64,000 nucleotides of DNA from Roseovarius tolerans. Its GTDB lineage: Bacteria; Pseudomonadota; Alphaproteobacteria; Rhodobacterales; Rhodobacteraceae. The notes beneath the pieces are model-generated. The model did no database searches. It was given only the letters and a program-made list of their open reading frames with translations, and was not told the origin of the DNA. This document shows positions 8,350 to 17,214 of the stretch, piece after piece; the first letter of the stretch is position 1, and every line of letters starts with the position of its first letter. A program made the translations under genes and the position numbers. The stretch covers positions 1-64,000 of the forward strand of contig NZ_FOBO01000013.1 of assembly GCF_900109855.1 (NCBI RefSeq). The letters are read 5' to 3'.

Positions 8350-9399
8350 ATGCGCGCAGCCCTCCTCTCCCGCTACAACACGCCCACCGACATCACCGAC
8401 GTCCCCGACCCCGCCTGTCCCCGCGACGGCGCGGTCATTGCCGTGCGCGCCTGCGGCGTCTGCCGCTCGGATCATCACGCGTGGAAAGGGGCCGATCCGG
8501 ATGTCGAGCTGCCGCATGTGATGGGCCATGAGTTCGCGGGCGACGTCCTTGAAACCGGACCGGAATGTCATGCCTTCACCGTGGGCGAGCGGGTCACCGC
8601 CCCGTTCATCCTCGGCTGCGGCACCTGCCCCGATTGCCGAGGCGGAGAGCCCACCATCTGCGACCACCAACAGGTGATCGGCTTCAGCCAGTGGGGGGCC
8701 TTCGCCGAGCGCGTCGCCATCCCGCGCGCCGATTTCAATCTCGTGCGCCTGCCCGACGCCATGGAGTACGCCGCCGCCGCCGGCATGGGCTGTCGCGTCA
8801 CCACCTCGTTCCGCGCCGTGGTTGACCGCGCAAAAACCCAACCAGGTGAATGGCTTGTCGTGCACGGATGTGGCGGCGTCGGCCTCTCGGCGATCATGAT
8901 CGGGGCTGCCATCGGCGCGCAGGTTCTGGCCGTCGACGTCAATGACGAGGCGCTGACCCTCGCCCGCAGCCTCGGCGCCAACGCCGCCCTGAATGCGAGC
9001 GACGTGCCGGACGTGGGTGCGGCCGTGCGAGACGTGACAGGCGGCGGCGCGCATGTCTCGCTCGACGCGCTCGGGATCACCGCGACCTTCCACAACTCTC
9101 TGAAAAGCCTGCGAAAGATGGGGCGTCACGTCCAGATCGGCATGCCCCTCGGTCCCCACGCTACGCCCGACCTGCCGCTGCTCGATCTGGTCTATTCACG
9201 GCAGATCACCCTGCACGGCACCCGCGGCATCGGTGCGGACCGCTTCGCCGCCCTCTTCGATATGATCGCCGCAGGCAGGCTCGACCCCGCGCGCCTCGTG
9301 ACCCATCGCATCGGGCTTTCCGGCCTCAACACGGCTCTTGCCGCGATGGACGGCTATACCGGCGCGGGCGTCACGGTGGTGGACGACATGACCGGCTAA
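8350..9399 (+). CDS. Zinc-dependent alcohol dehydrogenase family protein
   Basis: A 349-residue medium-chain dehydrogenase. The catalytic-zinc region is ACGVCRSDHHAWKG followed by MGHEFAGDV. The structural-zinc cysteines are in LGCGTCPDCRGGEPTIC. The NAD(P)-binding Rossmann motif is VHGCGGVGLSAIMIG. The substrate is not evident. The gene is on the same strand as mtkB but separated by about 106 bases, so it may have its own promoter. A role in one-carbon or aldehyde metabolism is possible only by proximity. Confidence 0.85.
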   Translation: MRAALLSRYNTPTDITDVPDPACPRDGAVIAVRACGVCRSDHHAWKGADPDVELPHVMGHEFAGDVLETGPECHAFTVGERVTAPFILGCGTCPDCRGGEPTICDHQQVIGFSQWGAFAERVAIPRADFNLVRLPDAMEYAAAAGMGCRVTTSFRAVVDRAKTQPGEWLVVHGCGGVGLSAIMIGAAIGAQVLAVDVNDEALTLARSLGANAALNASDVPDVGAAVRDVTGGGAHVSLDALGITATFHNSLKSLRKMGRHVQIGMPLGPHATPDLPLLDLVYSRQITLHGTRGIGADRFAALFDMIAAGRLDPARLVTHRIGLSGLNTALAAMDGYTGAGVTVVDDMTG

Positions 9400-9522
9400 G
9401 CCGCCTTGATTTCGCCACAATTCCGCCACGCCCATGCCCATTAACCCTGGTTTCCTGAAAGGATTATCCAAGGCAGGGGCCGGTCCCGCCGGTGGCCCTG
9501 TCCCATAAAAAGGAGCAGGCAG

Positions 9523-9627
9523 ATGCCACAGGCAACATCCCCGAAGAGCGGCGCAAAAACCGCCCCGTACCCCCGGCCACCGCGTCAGGACCCGAAACCG
9601 ATCTTTTGCGACTTCGCAAGCATATAG
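9523..9627 (+). CDS. Possible 34-residue small protein
   Basis: A short frame beginning MPQATSPKSGAKTAPYPRPP and ending FCDFASI. AAAAAGGAGCAGGCAG gives a strong ribosome binding site at ideal spacing, and an intrinsic terminator begins seven bases after the stop. The product is basic and proline-rich with no membrane segment or recognised family. The gene layout (strong SD, short frame, terminator) supports a real transcript. The coding claim is tentative. Confidence 0.45.
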   Translation: MPQATSPKSGAKTAPYPRPPRQDPKPIFCDFASI

Positions 9628-9633
9628 ACACGG

Positions 9634-9667
9634 AAAAGGCCGCGATCCCATAAGGATGCGGCCTTTT
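9634..9667. terminator. Intrinsic terminator between small ORF and ndk
   Basis: The arms AAAAGGCCGC and GCGGCCTTTT pair perfectly over 10 bases around a 14-base loop. T-rich sequence follows on the plus side and an A/T-closed stem faces the minus side. It can serve both the plus-strand small ORF and the convergent ndk. Confidence 0.8.
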
Positions 9668-9687
9668 CTTAAAGTATCGACCGAGGT

Positions 9688-10110
9688 TTAGCCGACCAGT
9701 TCGAGCCCCGAGAAGTAATAGGCGATCTCGGCTGCCGCTGTCTCCGGCGCATCCGAGCCGTGGACCGAGTTTTCACCAACCGATTCCGCAAATTCCGCGC
9801 GGATCGTGCCCGGTGCCGCATCCGCAGGGTTGGTCGCGCCCATCACTTCGCGGTTCTTGGCAATCGCGCCTTCTCCCTCGAGAACCTGCACCACGACCGG
9901 TCCAGACGCCATGAAATCGCACAGCTCGCCATAGAACGGGCGCTCCTTGTGGACCTCGTAAAAGACACCTGCCTGCGCCGGGGTCAGCTGAATGCGCTTT
10001 TGCGCGATGATGCGCAGACCGGCATCCTCGAACTTGGCATTGATCTTGCCGGTCAAGTTGCGCTTGGTCGCGTCGGGTTTGATGATGCTCAGCGTGCGTT
10101 CAACAGCCAT
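9688..10110 (-). CDS. ndk: Nucleoside diphosphate kinase
   Basis: A 140-residue enzyme that transfers the terminal phosphate from ATP to other nucleoside diphosphates through a phosphohistidine. [19 protein letters not shown] at the N-terminus, the ATP-site segment [13 protein letters not shown] and the active-site motif NSVHGSD (His117) are all present. The length is normal for the family. AGAGG precedes the ATG. It stands alone on the minus strand, divergent from the ABC-F gene. Confidence 0.97.
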   Translation of the reverse strand: MAVERTLSIIKPDATKRNLTGKINAKFEDAGLRIIAQKRIQLTPAQAGVFYEVHKERPFYGELCDFMASGPVVVQVLEGEGAIAKNREVMGATNPADAAPGTIRAEFAESVGENSVHGSDAPETAAAEIAYYFSGLELVG

Positions 10111-10245
10111 TTCAGCCTCTTTTCAATTAAAATCACCGGTCCGGCCCCTTGCCCGACCTTGTTCGATCGCGGCTCCGATAGCATGAGGGGCACAGCTTGA
10201 AAAGCCGCGATTGACGGCGACGCGCGCTTGCGGCATGCGGGGGGC

Positions 10246-12093
10246 ATGTTGCGCATTGATGATATCACCTATTCGGTTGCAGGCCGTACCCTGATCGAGC
10301 AAGCCTCGGCCACCATCCCCGAGGGCCACAAGGTCGGCATTGTCGGGCGGAACGGCACCGGCAAGACCACGCTCTTTCGCCTCATCCGGGGTGAATTGGC
10401 ACTCGAAGGCGGGAGCATCACCCTGCCACCCCGCGCCCGCATCGGCGGTGTCGCGCAAGAGGTGCCCGGCAACGATGTCTCGCTGCTGCAAACCGTATTG
10501 AGCTATGACACGGAACGCACTGAACTCATGGCAGAATCCGACCATTCCAGTGATGGCACACGGATCGCCGAGATTCAGACGCGGCTCGCCGATATCGACG
10601 CGTGGAGCGCCGAGGCGCGCGCCGCGAGCATCCTAAAGGGCTTGGGCTTCGACGACGACCAACAGCTGATGCCCTGCTCCGCCTTTTCGGGCGGCTGGCG
10701 GATGCGCGTGGCGCTCGCCGGTGTGCTCTTCTCTACGCCCGACCTCCTGCTGCTCGACGAGCCGACCAACTATCTCGACCTCGAAGGCGCACTCTGGCTG
10801 GAAACCTACCTCGCGCGCTATCCCCATACGGTGCTGATCATCAGCCATGATCGTGGCCTGCTCAACCGCGCCGTGGGATCGATCCTGCACCTCGAGGCCA
10901 AGAAACTCACGCTTTATCAAGGCGGTTACGAGACATTTGCGGAAACACGTGCCGCCCGTCTCGCCGTCGCCGCCTCCGAGGCCAAGAAGCAGGATGCGCG
11001 GCGCGCCCATCTCCAGAGCTTTGTCGATCGCTTCCGCGCCAAGGCGAGCAAGGCCGTGCAGGCGCAATCGCGCCTCAAGATGATCGCCAAGCTCAAACCG
11101 ATCACGACGCCGCAAGAAGCTGCACTCAAACGCTTTACCTTCCCCAAGCCCGAAGAACTCTCGCCACCTATCCTGCGGATCGAGAGCGGTTCGGTCGGTT
11201 ATGATGGTGTCCCGGTTCTGCGCCGGCTCAACCTGAGGATCGACCAGGACGACCGGATCGCGCTCCTGGGGCGAAACGGCGAGGGCAAATCTACTCTTTC
11301 CAAGCTATTGTCGGACAAACTTCAACTGATAGAGGGGCAAGTTCACAAAGCCTCCAAGCTGCGCGTCGGCTATTTCGCGCAGCATCAGGTGGACGAGTTG
11401 CACATCGACGAAACCCCCATCGACCATATCCGCCGCCTGCGCCCCACCGAAACACCCGCCCGCCTGCGCGCGCGGCTTGGCGGCTTCGGCATCGGCGCCG
11501 AGCAGGCGGAGACAACGGTCGGTCAGCTTTCGGGCGGCCAAAAGGCGCGGCTCAGCCTCATGCTCGCCACGCTCGACGCGCCGCATATGCTGATCCTGGA
11601 CGAACCCACCAACCACCTCGACATAGAAAGCCGCGAGGCGCTGGTGGAGGCGCTAACCGCCTATTCTGGCGCAATAATTCTGGTCAGTCATGACATGCAT
11701 CTGCTCAGCCTCGTGGCGGACCGGCTTTGGCTGGTGAACAAGGGCGAGGTGCGCCCTTATGAGGGTGACCTTGACAGCTATCGGGCCATGCTGCTCACGG
11801 GTACGGATAGCGCAAAACCCGCTCCCAAACCCAAGATCGAAAAGCCCAAACGCCCCTCGCGCGACGCCGTCTTGAGACTGCGGCAGGAGGTGAAGAAGTG
11901 CGAGCAACGCGTTGAAAAACTGACGGAAATGGAAGGCCGGGTGGCCAAGAAACTGGCCGATCCCGCAATCTATGACGACGTGCACGGCGTGACCGAATGG
12001 CAAAAGAAATATGCCGAGATTGAGGATGGTCTGGCCTTGGCCGAGCGGCTCTGGATGGAGGCGCTCGAGCGTCTCGAAGAGGCCGAGCGCTAA
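10246..12093 (+). CDS. ABC-F family ATP-binding protein
   Basis: A 615-residue protein with two ABC ATPase domains and no membrane segments. Walker A motifs are GRNGTGKTT and GRNGEGKST. The signature motifs are FSGGWRMR and LSGGQKAR. Both Walker B segments read LLLDEPTNYLD and LILDEPTNHLD. A charged linker follows the first domain, and a C-terminal coiled coil of about 75 residues begins near RDAVLRLRQEVKKCEQRVEK. This is the Uup/YheS type of translation-associated ABC-F factor that binds the ribosome. The ATG at 10246 is preferred to a TTG six codons earlier. The exact subfamily is not resolved. Confidence 0.9.
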   Translation: MLRIDDITYSVAGRTLIEQASATIPEGHKVGIVGRNGTGKTTLFRLIRGELALEGGSITLPPRARIGGVAQEVPGNDVSLLQTVLSYDTERTELMAESDHSSDGTRIAEIQTRLADIDAWSAEARAASILKGLGFDDDQQLMPCSAFSGGWRMRVALAGVLFSTPDLLLLDEPTNYLDLEGALWLETYLARYPHTVLIISHDRGLLNRAVGSILHLEAKKLTLYQGGYETFAETRAARLAVAASEAKKQDARRAHLQSFVDRFRAKASKAVQAQSRLKMIAKLKPITTPQEAALKRFTFPKPEELSPPILRIESGSVGYDGVPVLRRLNLRIDQDDRIALLGRNGEGKSTLSKLLSDKLQLIEGQVHKASKLRVGYFAQHQVDELHIDETPIDHIRRLRPTETPARLRARLGGFGIGAEQAETTVGQLSGGQKARLSLMLATLDAPHMLILDEPTNHLDIESREALVEALTAYSGAIILVSHDMHLLSLVADRLWLVNKGEVRPYEGDLDSYRAMLLTGTDSAKPAPKPKIEKPKRPSRDAVLRLRQEVKKCEQRVEKLTEMEGRVAKKLADPAIYDDVHGVTEWQKKYAEIEDGLALAERLWMEALERLEEAER

Positions 12094-12170
12094 AAGCCGC
12101 CTCGTCTCGGGCGCAGGTTCCGTTTCAAACACATGCCTCGCGTATGTTGGCCCCTTCTCCGTGGCCGGGG

Positions 12171-12410
12171 TCAATCCTCCCTCGGTGGGCTCTGAATCAT
12201 GTAGATCACCCAGAAGAAAACACCCGCCAAAAGACCCAACACGCCCCATACGGCACCGTTGGCAACGGCAAAGCGAACGGTTTCACCAAATGTGACACCA
12301 CCGTCGAACAAGTTGATCAGGATGTAGATCAACGGAACGGCAAAGAGGCCAAAGCCAGCGCCACCGGCGGCCCCGAAGAGCGCCCAAGTCATGTAGGAAT
12401 TTGCGTTCAT
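12171..12410 (-). CDS. Small two-helix membrane protein, unknown function
   Basis: The 79-residue frame starts MNANSYMTWALFGAAGGAGF. It has two hydrophobic stretches, about residues 7-34 (ending VPLIYILINLF) and 50-72 (GAVWGVLGLLAGVFFWVIYM), joined by a short polar loop, with a charged tail SPPRED. It is therefore an inner-membrane protein. The ATG at 12410 is preferred over longer starts because the upstream extension is polar and has no good ribosome site. The family was not recognised. It is convergent with the ABC-F gene and divergent from marC. Confidence 0.6.
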   Translation of the reverse strand: MNANSYMTWALFGAAGGAGFGLFAVPLIYILINLFDGGVTFGETVRFAVANGAVWGVLGLLAGVFFWVIYMIQSPPRED

Positions 12411-12656
12411 GTGCACGTCCTGCCTGTGGATTTCATCTTTCAATCGCCTCTTTTCACGAGCATCAGCGTCGTTGCCGCCGTCTCCCGTCATGGCAAGACA
12501 AGCTGCCACCCGCAGCGGGCGTCAGGATGCGCGCCCTGCCTTGGCGACACATAGCGACCATCGGGTAGAAGTCAGTAGATCGGGGAAACTTTTTTCGCGT
12601 GTATAACCACATTGCGCGCCATGGTGCACCGCGCAAAACCGCGATAGGCTGCTGCC

Positions 12657-13283
12657 ATGGATACCGCATTCCTGATCACCGCCTTCGTCACGCTCTTCGT
12701 GATCATCGACCCGATCGGCATGACGCCGCTCTTCGTGGCGCTGACGCAGGGCATGGGCAACGCCCGCCGCCGCGCCATCGCGATCCGCGCCTGCATCACC
12801 TCGGCGCTGCTACTCATTGTCTTTGCGGCCTTCGGCGAGGCGGTGCTGGGCTTCATCGGCATTTCCATGCCCGCCTTTCGCATCGCCGGGGGGATGCTGC
12901 TGTTCCTCACCGCGCTCGACATGCTGTTCGAACGGCGCGGGCAGCGGCGCAAGGGTCAGGCCGATGCCGCCGAAGAGGATGAGGGCGACGATCCGTCGAT
13001 CTTTCCGCTGGCCATTCCGCTCATCGCCGGGCCCGGCTCCATCGCCTCGGTGATCCTTCTTGCGGGACAGAAACCGGGGGTCGAGGGGCTGGCCATGGTG
13101 ATCGGTGTGATGCTGTCGGTGGTGGCGCTGGTCTTCGTCATGTTCCTGATGGGCAGCCTGCTGGAACGCGCGCTTGGCAAGGTCGGGATCAACGTGGTCA
13201 CGCGGCTTCTCGGCATGCTTCTGGCGGCCCTCGCGGTACAATTCGTGCTCGACGGGTTGCGCGGCTTTGGTCTGACGGGTTGA
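12657..13283 (+). CDS. MarC family integral membrane protein
   Basis: A 208-residue protein with six predicted transmembrane helices. It opens MDTAFLITAFVTLFVIIDPI, whose IDPIGMTPLF is characteristic of the MarC/UPF0056 family. FPLAIPLIAGPGSIASVILL in the middle is the second family signature. A charged cytoplasmic loop (ERRGQRRKGQADAAEEDEG) separates the halves. The substrate of this family is not established. The stop overlaps a possible TTG start of the next gene, so the two are probably co-transcribed. Confidence 0.9.
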   Translation: MDTAFLITAFVTLFVIIDPIGMTPLFVALTQGMGNARRRAIAIRACITSALLLIVFAAFGEAVLGFIGISMPAFRIAGGMLLFLTALDMLFERRGQRRKGQADAAEEDEGDDPSIFPLAIPLIAGPGSIASVILLAGQKPGVEGLAMVIGVMLSVVALVFVMFLMGSLLERALGKVGINVVTRLLGMLLAALAVQFVLDGLRGFGLTG

Positions 13284-13300
13284 GCGCCTATATCGGGATC

Positions 13301-13879
13301 ATGCAACAGATCGATTTCGCACATCTGACCTATCTGGTGATCCTCGGCTCGGTGCTGGTGCTGTGGTTCGTGGTGCAAAACCGCGATTCCATTGGCAAGC
13401 TGATGCAGCAGGCGCTGATCTGGGTGTTGATTTTTGTCGGGGCCATCGCGGTGGTCGGGCTTTGGGACGACATCCGCCAGACCGTGCGCCCGATGCAGAG
13501 CGTGGTGTCAGAGGACCGCATCGAACTGCCGCGCGCACAAGACGGGCATTACTACCTGACGGCGCAGGTGAACGGCGAGCCGATCCGATTTGTCGTCGAT
13601 ACCGGCGCGAGCCAGATCGTGCTGGGCCAGAGCGATGCGGAGCGGATCGGCATCGACACCGGGCGCCTTGCCTATCTGGGGCGGGCCTATACGGCCAACG
13701 GAGAAGTGCGCACCGCACCGGTGCGACTGAAGACCGTCGAGGTGGGCCCGGTGCGGCACGAGGATGTGCGTGCGGTGGTGAACGAAGGCGAGATGAGCGG
13801 CTCGCTTTTGGGGATGAGCTACTTGCAGCGGTTTTCCAGCATCGAGATCACCGGGGGCAAACTCGTACTGACGCGGTAA
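13301..13879 (+). CDS. Membrane-anchored retropepsin-like aspartic protease (clan AA)
   Basis: A 192-residue protein. Two hydrophobic segments at about residues 8-24 and 38-55 anchor it in the inner membrane. A soluble domain of about 120 residues then carries the aspartic-protease motif FVVDTGASQIVLG and the flap-side motif SLLGMSYLQRF. Single-domain proteins of this type (the TIGR02281-like group) act as dimers in the periplasm. Its target is unknown. A TTG at 13280 overlapping the marC stop is an alternative start. Confidence 0.85.
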   Translation: MQQIDFAHLTYLVILGSVLVLWFVVQNRDSIGKLMQQALIWVLIFVGAIAVVGLWDDIRQTVRPMQSVVSEDRIELPRAQDGHYYLTAQVNGEPIRFVVDTGASQIVLGQSDAERIGIDTGRLAYLGRAYTANGEVRTAPVRLKTVEVGPVRHEDVRAVVNEGEMSGSLLGMSYLQRFSSIEITGGKLVLTR

Positions 13880-13907
13880 GAGTGTCGGCGAGGGTCGAAG
13901 AATAATT

Positions 13908-14130
13908 AGCCTGAAGCGGTCATTGAACGATCCTTAGAAGGTGCCACGTTATCGCAGGGCCGGGGACTGGCGATGCAACGCTCGTGGCCGGTGCGTTATG
14001 CCAGCCAAGTCATTGTAACTCCGACACGTTGCGCACCCTATCAAATCGCCAGGCCGCGGGACGGCCCGGCGATCGCGCGGCACCTTCGGTGCGTTTCGCG
14101 CGGGCAAGCTTCAAGGGTCCGCTCAAAGCC
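13908..14130 (+). repeat. Dispersed MITE-like intergenic repeat, copy A
   Basis: A non-coding element of about 223 bases. It begins agcctgaagcgg and ends ccgctcaaagcc, which are inverted complements. The central part (gcagggccggggactggcga, then agccaagtcattgtaac, cacgttgcgcaccctatcaa, atcgccaggccgcgggacgg, and the hairpin gcaccttcggtgc) recurs almost unchanged in copies at 36056 and 54849. It fills the space between the convergent aspartic protease and rsmA genes. Its left inner arm is the most diverged of the three copies. Confidence 0.85.
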
Positions 14131-14145
14131 AAAAGCCCCCCACCC

Positions 14146-14997
14146 TCACGCCTCGGACCCGCCCGGCATACGCCGGGCAAGGGCGCAGAACCGTTCGAGG
14201 TCGACCGTCTCGGCGCGGTCGGTGGGTTGGATACCAGCAGCCAGCAACCGATCCTCTATATCCGGTGCGGCACCCTTGAGCGCCGCACGCAGCATCTTGC
14301 GCCGTTGGTTGAAGGCGCGCGCAACGACCTGTTCGAGGATCTTCGGATCCGCCGGATAGCGCGGCTCAGCCAAGGCCGTCAGATGCACCACCGCGCTCGA
14401 CACCTTGGGCGGCGGGGTGAAGGCCCCGGGCGGCAAATGCATCACGATGCGCGGCGTCGCGCGCCACCCGGCCAGCAGGGCCAGCCGCCCGTAGGCTTTC
14501 GATCCGGGCACCGCCACGATCCGCTCGGCCACCTCGCGCTGGAACATCAGCGTCAGCGATTGCCAGAACGGCGGCCAGTCGCGCGGCGTAAGCCAGCGGA
14601 TCAGCAACTCGGTGCCGACATTGTAAGGCAGGTTCGCCACCACCCGGATCGGCGGCGTCAGGTGTGCCAGCGGGTCGATGTCGAGCGCATCGCCGTTGAT
14701 CACCTCCAGACGCCCCTCTGCGACCTCGGCGATCTCGTTCAGCGCGGGCAGGCACCGCGCGTCCTTCTCGATGGCGAGCACCCGGCGGGCACCTTCCAGC
14801 AACAGGCCCCGAGTGAGCCCACCGGGGCCGGGCCCGATTTCGAGCACATCGCAGCCCGAAAGATCGCCTGCCTGACGCGCGATCTTGGAGGTCAGGTTCA
14901 GATCCAGCAAAAAATTCTGCCCCAGAGACTTGCGCGCCGACAGGCCATGCGCCGCGATCACGCGCGCCAGCGGCGGCAGGCTGTCGAGTCCACTCAT
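14146..14997 (-). CDS. rsmA: 16S rRNA dimethyladenosine transferase
   Basis: A 283-residue KsgA-type methyltransferase. It dimethylates the two adjacent adenosines in the 3' terminal hairpin of 16S rRNA late in 30S assembly. [10 protein letters not shown], the SAM-binding [10 protein letters not shown] and the target-base motif NLPYN are present, followed by FQREVAERI and the C-terminal QRRKMLR. It is last in the lptF-lptG-lptD-surA-pdxA-rsmA operon and overlaps pdxA by four bases. Copy A of the dispersed repeat lies just beyond its stop. Confidence 0.96.
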   Translation of the reverse strand: MSGLDSLPPLARVIAAHGLSARKSLGQNFLLDLNLTSKIARQAGDLSGCDVLEIGPGPGGLTRGLLLEGARRVLAIEKDARCLPALNEIAEVAEGRLEVINGDALDIDPLAHLTPPIRVVANLPYNVGTELLIRWLTPRDWPPFWQSLTLMFQREVAERIVAVPGSKAYGRLALLAGWRATPRIVMHLPPGAFTPPPKVSSAVVHLTALAEPRYPADPKILEQVVARAFNQRRKMLRAALKGAAPDIEDRLLAAGIQPTDRAETVDLERFCALARRMPGGSEA

Positions 14998-15965
14998 CCG
15001 TGACGTGCCCGGCCCATGGCCTGCGCCATGCGCAGCGCTTCGATGAGCGAGGTCGGATTGGCCATCCCCTGCCCCGAAATGTCGAGTGCCGTGCCGTGAT
15101 CCGGCGAGGTGCGGATGAAGGGCAGCCCGAGCGTGACATTCACGCCCCGGTCGAAATCGAGCGTCTTGATCGGAATGAGCGCCTGATCGTGATACATGGC
15201 GATGGCCGCATCATAGCCCGAACGCGCCGCCGCATGGAACATCGTGTCGCCCGACAGCGGCCCGCGCAGATCGAACCCCTCGCCGCGCAACCGCTCCAGC
15301 ACAGGGGCGATCATCTCGATCTCCTCCCGCCCCATGCGCCCGCCCTCGCCCGCATGCGGGTTCAGCCCGGCCACCGCGAGTCGCGGCGCGGTCAAACCGA
15401 AATCACGGATCAGGGCAGCATGGGTGATGCGGATCGTCTGCTCCAGCAGGTCGGCGGTCAGGACCTGCGGCACGTCATTGAGCGGGATGTGGATGGTGGC
15501 GGGCACGACGCGCAGCTGATCCGAGGCGAGCATCATCACCACGCGCCCGACCCCTGCCAGATGCGCGAGGTATTCGGTGTGGCCGGGAAAAGCGAACCCC
15601 GCCCCCTCCTGCAAGGCCTGCTTGTGAATGGGCGCGGTGCAAAGCGCAAGCGCCTCGCCCGCCTGCACCAGACCGACGCCGCGCGCGATCACGTCGATCA
15701 CGGCTTGGGCCTGCGCGGGGTTCGGCGTGCCGGGGCTACGCACCCCGTCAAAGGCATGGCGCAGCACAGGCAGGGCCTGAGCGCAGGCCGCCCGCGCCTC
15801 GGCGGGGTGGTCGATCACCACATGCGGCGTCTCTGCGGGCAGATGCGCAGGATCACCGATCAGGAAAAACGGCAAATCTCCGCGCAACGCGCCCCATGCA
15901 GCCGCAGCAATTTCAGGGCCGATGCCGGACGGCTCGCCACAGGTCAGCGCGACCGGGGCGCTCAC
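14994..15965 (-). CDS. pdxA: 4-hydroxythreonine-4-phosphate dehydrogenase
   Basis: A 323-residue PdxA that oxidises 4-phosphohydroxy-L-threonine in pyridoxal 5'-phosphate synthesis. Features are [10 protein letters not shown] at the N-terminus, the metal-ligand and active-site segments FPGHTEYLA and [25 protein letters not shown], and the nucleotide-site [11 protein letters not shown]. It overlaps both neighbours by four bases (surA upstream, rsmA downstream), the usual pattern for this operon. Confidence 0.95.
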   Translation of the reverse strand: MSAPVALTCGEPSGIGPEIAAAAWGALRGDLPFFLIGDPAHLPAETPHVVIDHPAEARAACAQALPVLRHAFDGVRSPGTPNPAQAQAVIDVIARGVGLVQAGEALALCTAPIHKQALQEGAGFAFPGHTEYLAHLAGVGRVVMMLASDQLRVVPATIHIPLNDVPQVLTADLLEQTIRITHAALIRDFGLTAPRLAVAGLNPHAGEGGRMGREEIEMIAPVLERLRGEGFDLRGPLSGDTMFHAAARSGYDAAIAMYHDQALIPIKTLDFDRGVNVTLGLPFIRTSPDHGTALDISGQGMANPTSLIEALRMAQAMGRARHG

Positions 15966-17209
15966 TGCTCGACGATCCGCGCCTCGGCGCGCAGTTGCTC
16001 CAGAAAGCCGTTGGCAAAAGACTCGATCCGCTGGTTGCGGATGAAGTTCGACAGATCCTCGACCGTGGGCTGCTCACCATCCAGCTTGGGCGTGCGACCA
16101 CAAAGCATCAGAAAGACTAGCGTCTGCCCATTGGAGCGCGTGACATTGGCTGAACTTTCGCCGGGATCGAGCCGCGCCAGTTCCGAGGCGATGTCGGCGG
16201 GAATCTCTTCGGGGGCCTTTGCGCCGCGTTCCAGGACCTCGGGCGGCTGGCCTTGGGCCACACCGTAGAGGTCATCGCATGTATCGACCTCGGCGCGCAC
16301 ACGGGCCGCGCGTTGCAACGCCTCTTCGCTGCGCCCGCCCGGGATGTAGTAGGCGGCGTATTCAATGGCCGAGAACTCTCGGGGCGACACGGATGTCTCT
16401 TCGATGTCGCGCATGAAGAACAGCGCGAGCGCGCCTTCGATGGGCAGCGGGTCGGAGACTTCTCCGGGGGCAAGCCCAAGCACGATCCGGCGAAGGGCCG
16501 GTGGCAGATCCGAAACCTGTGTCCAGTTCATCCGCCCGCCGCGCCCCGCAGAGCCTGCGGCGGAATGCTGCCGGGCGAAGGCCGCGAACGCGCCCTCGGT
16601 ATCCGCAGTGGCGATGCGCGCAGCAAGACTTTGCTGCGCCTCGGCCTGTTCGATGCTGCTGATCGGCAGAATGATCTCGGACAGCAGCACCCGCACCGAA
16701 GAACCACCGGTCAGCGTCCGCGTCGCGCGCTCCAGATCGTCCTCGCTGACAGAGACCCGCGAGGCAAAGCGTGCGCGAGTGAACTCCCGCCAGGTGATGC
16801 CCGCGCGCACGAACTCGCGAAACGATTCCTCGGAGACCCCCGATTGCCCGAGGGCGGCGATCATTTGCTCGGCATCCATGTTGGCGCGCGTTGCGAATTC
16901 CGCCATGCCGGTGCGCACCGCGTCGTCGTCGAGGGTGAGCCCTGCCCCGGTGGCGGCGTCGAGCTTGATCCGTTCCTCGATCAGTTGCTCACGGGCCAGT
17001 TGCTGCGGATCGCCGGGCGCGCGAAACAGGGTCAGCATGCGTGCGCGCTGCTGGATCTCGTAGCGGGTAATCGCCTGATCATTGACGAAGATGACCGGCG
17101 CGAACAGGTTTTGCGCCAGAGCCGGGCCCGATGGCAGCGCCCCGCCCATCAGGGCCGCGAGAAGAAGAGAGGCCACGAGGGCCGGTATGCGGCGAAGGCT
17201 GGGTGTCAT
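15962..17209 (-). CDS. surA: SurA-like periplasmic peptidyl-prolyl isomerase/chaperone
   Basis: A protein of about 415 residues with a signal sequence (LVASLLLAALMGGALPSGPA, cleavage near ALAQ). A SurA N-terminal domain begins APVIFVNDQAITRYEI and is followed by one parvulin (PPIC) domain around GSSVRVLLSEIILP to LFFMRDIEE. It escorts outer-membrane proteins through the periplasm. Its position directly after lptD matches its role in folding LptD. The ATG at 17209 is chosen; an ATG six codons earlier (17227) would overlap lptD. Confidence 0.88.
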   Translation of the reverse strand: MTPSLRRIPALVASLLLAALMGGALPSGPALAQNLFAPVIFVNDQAITRYEIQQRARMLTLFRAPGDPQQLAREQLIEERIKLDAATGAGLTLDDDAVRTGMAEFATRANMDAEQMIAALGQSGVSEESFREFVRAGITWREFTRARFASRVSVSEDDLERATRTLTGGSSVRVLLSEIILPISSIEQAEAQQSLAARIATADTEGAFAAFARQHSAAGSAGRGGRMNWTQVSDLPPALRRIVLGLAPGEVSDPLPIEGALALFFMRDIEETSVSPREFSAIEYAAYYIPGGRSEEALQRAARVRAEVDTCDDLYGVAQGQPPEVLERGAKAPEEIPADIASELARLDPGESSANVTRSNGQTLVFLMLCGRTPKLDGEQPTVEDLSNFIRNQRIESFANGFLEQLRAEARIVEQ

Positions 17210-17214
17210 TCTGA

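Noticed and set aside
12411-12656. Spacer of 246 bases before marC considered for a small RNA or tRNA
   Set aside because: No tRNA arm pattern, no convincing terminator and no conserved hairpin were found; it is probably a divergent promoter region.
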